From: Clostridia bacterium
GTDB lineage: Bacteria; Bacillota; Clostridia; Christensenellales; Borkfalkiaceae
Assembly: GCA_017456055.1 (NCBI GenBank)
Contig: JAFTKC010000002.1
Span: forward strand, 1 to 64,000
Length of the DNA stretch: 64,000 nucleotides
Reading direction: 5' to 3'
Position numbers and translations under genes: made by a program. Under the pieces are notes generated by a model that was not told the origin of the DNA, did no database searches, and was given only the letters and a program-made list of their open reading frames with translations. This document shows, piece by piece, positions 61,026 to 64,000 of this stretch. How positions within the stretch are numbered: position 1 is the first letter of the stretch; each line of letters begins with the position of its first letter.

Positions 61026-62707
61026 TACATTTCCTCTACGGTTTCAATTCCTAAAAGATTTAACGCGTTAGTTAGGGTGATTTTTACACTCTTTGTTAAC
61101 GCAAGTCTTAGGTTTTTAGCATTATCGTCATCACAAGCAATCTTGCAATTCATATAGAATTTGTTAAATACACCCGAAAGTTCTAGTGCGTATCTCGTAA
61201 TTAAAGACGGCTCGTAATTTTTTGATGCAGATTGAACGATTTCACCAAATTTAGATAAGGTTGATACTACGTCGTACTCTTCTTCAGCAAGTTCACTTAT
61301 AGTATATTGACTAGGCTCACCAACTTTATTCAATACGCTATTGCAACGTGCAACCGTATATTGAACGTAGGGGCAAGTTTCCCCCTCAAAACTCAATACT
61401 CTATCATAACTAAAAACGATATCCTTTATTTTATTGTTGCAAAGAGCACCGAAAATTACTGCGCCCGTTCCAACTGCTTTTGCCGTGTGGTCTTTATCTT
61501 TTATGTTAGGATTCTTTTCTTCAATGACTTTATAAGCCTTTTCTATGGTTTTATTTATAACGTCTTCAAGTAATACGACGTTTCCAGATCTAGTACTCAT
61601 TGAGCCCGACTCTAGTGAAACCATACCATACGCTACGTGAACTAAGTCTTTCGCCCACTCTCTACCCATTAGTTCCACAACCTTGAAGAATTGCTTAAAG
61701 TGTAGATTTTGTTGATAAGCAACTACGTATAAGCACTTATCAAAATCGTAGGTTTTCTTTCTATACATTGCAGCGGCAATATCACGAGTTGCATATAACG
61801 TTGAGCCATCTGACTTCAAGATTAAGCAAGGTGGCATTCCGTACTCTTCTAAATCTACGATTGACGCTCCGTCCGAAATCTTAATTAATCCCTTTTCTTT
61901 TAATTCTTCAACTACGGGAGCCATTTTGTCGTTATAAAAACTCTCGCCAGCATACGAATCAAAAGATACGTTTAGTAGTTTATAAATTTTATCAACTTCT
62001 TCTAATGTGATTTCTTTAAAAAGATTAAAGAGTTTATTGCTTTCTTCGTCACCATCTTCTATCAACTTAAAATAACGTCTCGCCTCGTCGTCTAAAGATG
62101 GATTTAACTTAGCCTCGTCGTGAAATTTAACGTAAATTCTAGTTAGTTCTTTGAGCCTACCTTCTTTTACAGCCTCAAAACTACTCCACTTTTTAAACGC
62201 AACTATAAGTTTACCAAATTGCGTTCCGTAATCTCCAAGGTGATTTATACCTACTACTTCATAACCCAAAAATTTAAAAATTTTACAAAGAGCGCTACCT
62301 ATAACGGTGGTGCTTAAATGTCCGATATGAAATGGCTTTGCAATATTTATCGACGAATAGTCAATACAAATAGTCTTTCCCTTACCAATGGTTGAACTTC
62401 CGTAGTTCTCTTTTTCGTTTAGAACTTTTGAAAGTACTTCGTTCGCAAGCGAAATTCTATTAACCTTAAAATTAAGGTAGCCGTTAACTGCGCTACACTC
62501 CGAAATATATTCGTCTAAAACAAAACCTGCCTTTAGGTCTTCAGCAATCTTAATTGGTGATGAACGCAAAATCTTAGAAAGCTTAAAGCAAGGCAATGCG
62601 TAGTCCCCCATTTCTAGATTAGGTGGAATTTCAATATAACTTTCTAAAGTAGGCGTGTCAACCGAGTCGATATTTAATTTTTTTGCAATGTGATTCTTGT
62701 AATTCAT
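61025..62707 (-). CDS. argS: Arginine-tRNA ligase
   Basis: 560 aa, typical length. N-terminal additional domain, class I HIGH motif in KPFHIGHLSTT (about residue 128), a GDYGTQFGK block and the MSTRSGN segment in place of the KMSK-type motif, as is usual in ArgRS, and a C-terminal anticodon-binding DALR domain ending in LTNALNLLGI. A TATAAT box lies upstream but the -35 is poor. Divergent from ychF. Confidence 0.96.
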   Translation of the reverse strand: MNYKNHIAKKLNIDSVDTPTLESYIEIPPNLEMGDYALPCFKLSKILRSSPIKIAEDLKAGFVLDEYISECSAVNGYLNFKVNRISLANEVLSKVLNEKENYGSSTIGKGKTICIDYSSINIAKPFHIGHLSTTVIGSALCKIFKFLGYEVVGINHLGDYGTQFGKLIVAFKKWSSFEAVKEGRLKELTRIYVKFHDEAKLNPSLDDEARRYFKLIEDGDEESNKLFNLFKEITLEEVDKIYKLLNVSFDSYAGESFYNDKMAPVVEELKEKGLIKISDGASIVDLEEYGMPPCLILKSDGSTLYATRDIAAAMYRKKTYDFDKCLYVVAYQQNLHFKQFFKVVELMGREWAKDLVHVAYGMVSLESGSMSTRSGNVVLLEDVINKTIEKAYKVIEEKNPNIKDKDHTAKAVGTGAVIFGALCNNKIKDIVFSYDRVLSFEGETCPYVQYTVARCNSVLNKVGEPSQYTISELAEEEYDVVSTLSKFGEIVQSASKNYEPSLITRYALELSGVFNKFYMNCKIACDDDNAKNLRLALTKSVKITLTNALNLLGIETVEEM

Positions 62708-62769
62708 AATCTTTTCCTTTTATTTTAATTATAATAACATAAAATTTATTAAAAATGCAACATAAAAAG

Positions 62770-62798
62770 TTGTAATTTTATTTTTTTTAATTTATAAT
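62770..62798 (+). promoter_or_regulatory. Promoter of ychF
   Basis: TTGTAA - 17 bp - TATAAT, followed by a GAGAGGA ribosome binding site before the ATG. Confidence 0.75.
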
Positions 62799-62832
62799 TA
62801 TATATACTTAAACAATTCGAGAGGAAATTTTA

Positions 62833-63930
62833 ATGAAACTTGGAGTCGTAGGCTTACCTAACGTAGGAAAATCAACTTTATTTAACGCAATAACAAAAGC
62901 AGGCGCTGAGTGCGCTAACTACCCTTTCTGCACTATCGAACCAAACGTTGGCGTCGTAGCCGTTCCAGACGAACGCTTAAACGTTCTAGCAAAAATGTAT
63001 AATACAAAAAAAATTACTCCTGCGGTAGTTGAATTCGTTGATATTGCAGGCTTAGTTAAGGGCGCTAGCAAAGGCGAAGGCTTAGGGAATAAATTTTTAG
63101 CAAACATTAGAGAAACGGACGCTATAGTTCACGTGGTTAGATGTTTTGAAGATGAAAACGTCACCCACGTAGACAATCAAGTAGATCCATTAAGAGATAT
63201 TGAAACTATCAATATGGAACTAATTTTTGCCGATTTAGAAGCAATTAAAAAGCGTTTTGATAAAGCCTTCAATATGATTAAAACGGGCGATAAAAAGTAT
63301 AAAATTGAAGCCGATTTCTTACAAAGGCTTTTAGATCACTTAAACGAGTTTAAGCCGGCTAGAAGTCTTCCCTGTACTGAAGAAGAAAAAGAATACCTTA
63401 AAGACCTATTTTTAATCACTTCTAAACCCGTTATTTACACGGCAAATATTAGTGAAAAAGATATGGATAAAAATGATGAAGATATCCCACTAGCAAAACT
63501 AGTTATCGACTACGCAAAAAAAGAAAACGCCGAATATATGGTGATTTCTGCTAAAACTGAAGAAGAGTTATCTTCCCTAGAAGACGACGAAAAGCAAATA
63601 TTCTTAGAAGAACTTGGTATTAAAGAAAGTGGTCTAGATAAATTAGTTAAGGTTTCTTATAGAGTTTTAGGGCTTATCAGTTATCTAACTGCCGGCGAAA
63701 AAGAAGTTAGAGCGTGGACCATTGAAAACGGCACGAAAGCACCACAAGCAGCAGGTAAAATTCACTCGGATTTTGAAAAAGGTTTTATTAGAGCCGAAAT
63801 CGTTGACTACGATATTTTAGTTGAGTTAGGCTCGTTTAACGCTGCGAAAGAAAAAGGTAAAGTTAGGTCGGAAGGCAAAGAATACGTTATGAAAGATAGC
63901 GACGTTGTCTTATTTAGATTTAACGTTTAG
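62833..63930 (+). CDS. ychF: Redox-regulated ATPase YchF (Obg family)
   Basis: 365 aa, normal length. P-loop GLPNVGKSTLFN (G1), FVDIAGLVKGASKGEGLGNKFLANIRE (G3 switch), a variant G4 that in this family favours ATP, and a C-terminal TGS domain (TAGEKEVRAWTIENGTKAPQAAGKIHSDFEKGFIRAEI). Ribosome-associated ATPase linked to stress responses. Monocistronic with its own promoter and terminator. Confidence 0.97.
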   Translation: MKLGVVGLPNVGKSTLFNAITKAGAECANYPFCTIEPNVGVVAVPDERLNVLAKMYNTKKITPAVVEFVDIAGLVKGASKGEGLGNKFLANIRETDAIVHVVRCFEDENVTHVDNQVDPLRDIETINMELIFADLEAIKKRFDKAFNMIKTGDKKYKIEADFLQRLLDHLNEFKPARSLPCTEEEKEYLKDLFLITSKPVIYTANISEKDMDKNDEDIPLAKLVIDYAKKENAEYMVISAKTEEELSSLEDDEKQIFLEELGIKESGLDKLVKVSYRVLGLISYLTAGEKEVRAWTIENGTKAPQAAGKIHSDFEKGFIRAEIVDYDILVELGSFNAAKEKGKVRSEGKEYVMKDSDVVLFRFNV

Positions 63931-63946
63931 AAATTAAAAAAATATG

Positions 63947-63978
63947 AAAAAGGATAGCATTTTTGCCATCCTTTTTCT
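63947..63978 (+). terminator. Terminator after ychF
   Basis: Stem AAAAAGGATAGC / GCCATCCTTTTT with one mismatch and a T-rich tail; right arm nearly identical to the terminator at 4189-4232. Confidence 0.85.
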
Positions 63979-64000
63979 TTTTAGTAAAGTCTAAACACTT

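Overview
The window is a dense, low-GC chromosomal segment of a spore-forming, Gram-positive-type bacterium, most likely an uncultured member of the Clostridia. The evidence is spoIIE, spoVT and a SpoVB-type flippase, a long SRP RNA with an Alu domain, diaminopimelate dehydrogenase, HemZ, WhiA, and several Firmicutes gene orders (rpsO-pnp-deacetylase-M16 protease; secG-rnr-smpB-ssrA; spoVT-flippase; secDF-recJ-rel-MBL-hemZ). About 54 protein genes, 4 tRNA genes (one cut by the left edge), tmRNA and SRP RNA are present. Nearly all protein genes are on the minus strand; exceptions are the 2152-4122 lipoprotein, spoIIE and ychF. No rRNA, CRISPR, transposase or recognisable prophage is seen. Layout: 1-2100 holds tRNA-Cys, tRNA-Leu(UAA), uxaC and tRNA-Leu(UAG) followed by a small foldback element that ends in a second, decayed copy of the tRNA-Leu 3' end. 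2152-4122 is a surface SGNH-hydrolase lipoprotein. 4123-4980 is the most unusual stretch: a hairpin-rich segment bounded by inverted copies of a short repeat, carrying a four-helix-bundle (S23-type) gene that appears to be leaderless. 4982-13445 is murB-PHP-whiA-dnaE-pfkA-pfp. 13491-19126 is rpsO-pnp-degenerate deacetylase-M16 protease plus an orphan solute-binding-like protein. 19268-29143 is secD-secF-recJ-rel-MBL hydrolase-hemZ-glycosyltransferase. 29272-35630 is ileS, two RNA-modification enzymes, a paired chromate transporter and tRNA-Gly. 35779-37080 holds two structural RNAs, SRP RNA (+) and tmRNA (-), around a cyclophilin gene. 37105-45980 is pgk-tpiA-gpmI-secG-rnr-smpB with a methionine pair (metY-metA) between smpB and ssrA. 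46151-51998 is a Na/phosphate transporter, trmL, a catalytically degenerate nitrilase-fold protein, dus, a flippase and spoVT. 52061-63930 is ddh with an MBL lipoprotein, spoIIE, an orphan DNA methyltransferase, rho, a flavoprotein, pgp, argS and ychF. Functionally this is a core-genome region: lower glycolysis with both ATP- and PPi-dependent phosphofructokinase, envelope precursor synthesis (murB, ddh), protein export (secD, secF, secG, SRP RNA), ribosome rescue (smpB, ssrA, rnr), stringent response (rel) and sporulation control. Many sigma-A-type promoters can be read directly (TTGACA-like / 17 bp / TATAAT-like) and are listed, as are intrinsic terminators. Several start codons were moved inward to sites with a proper Shine-Dalgarno sequence.
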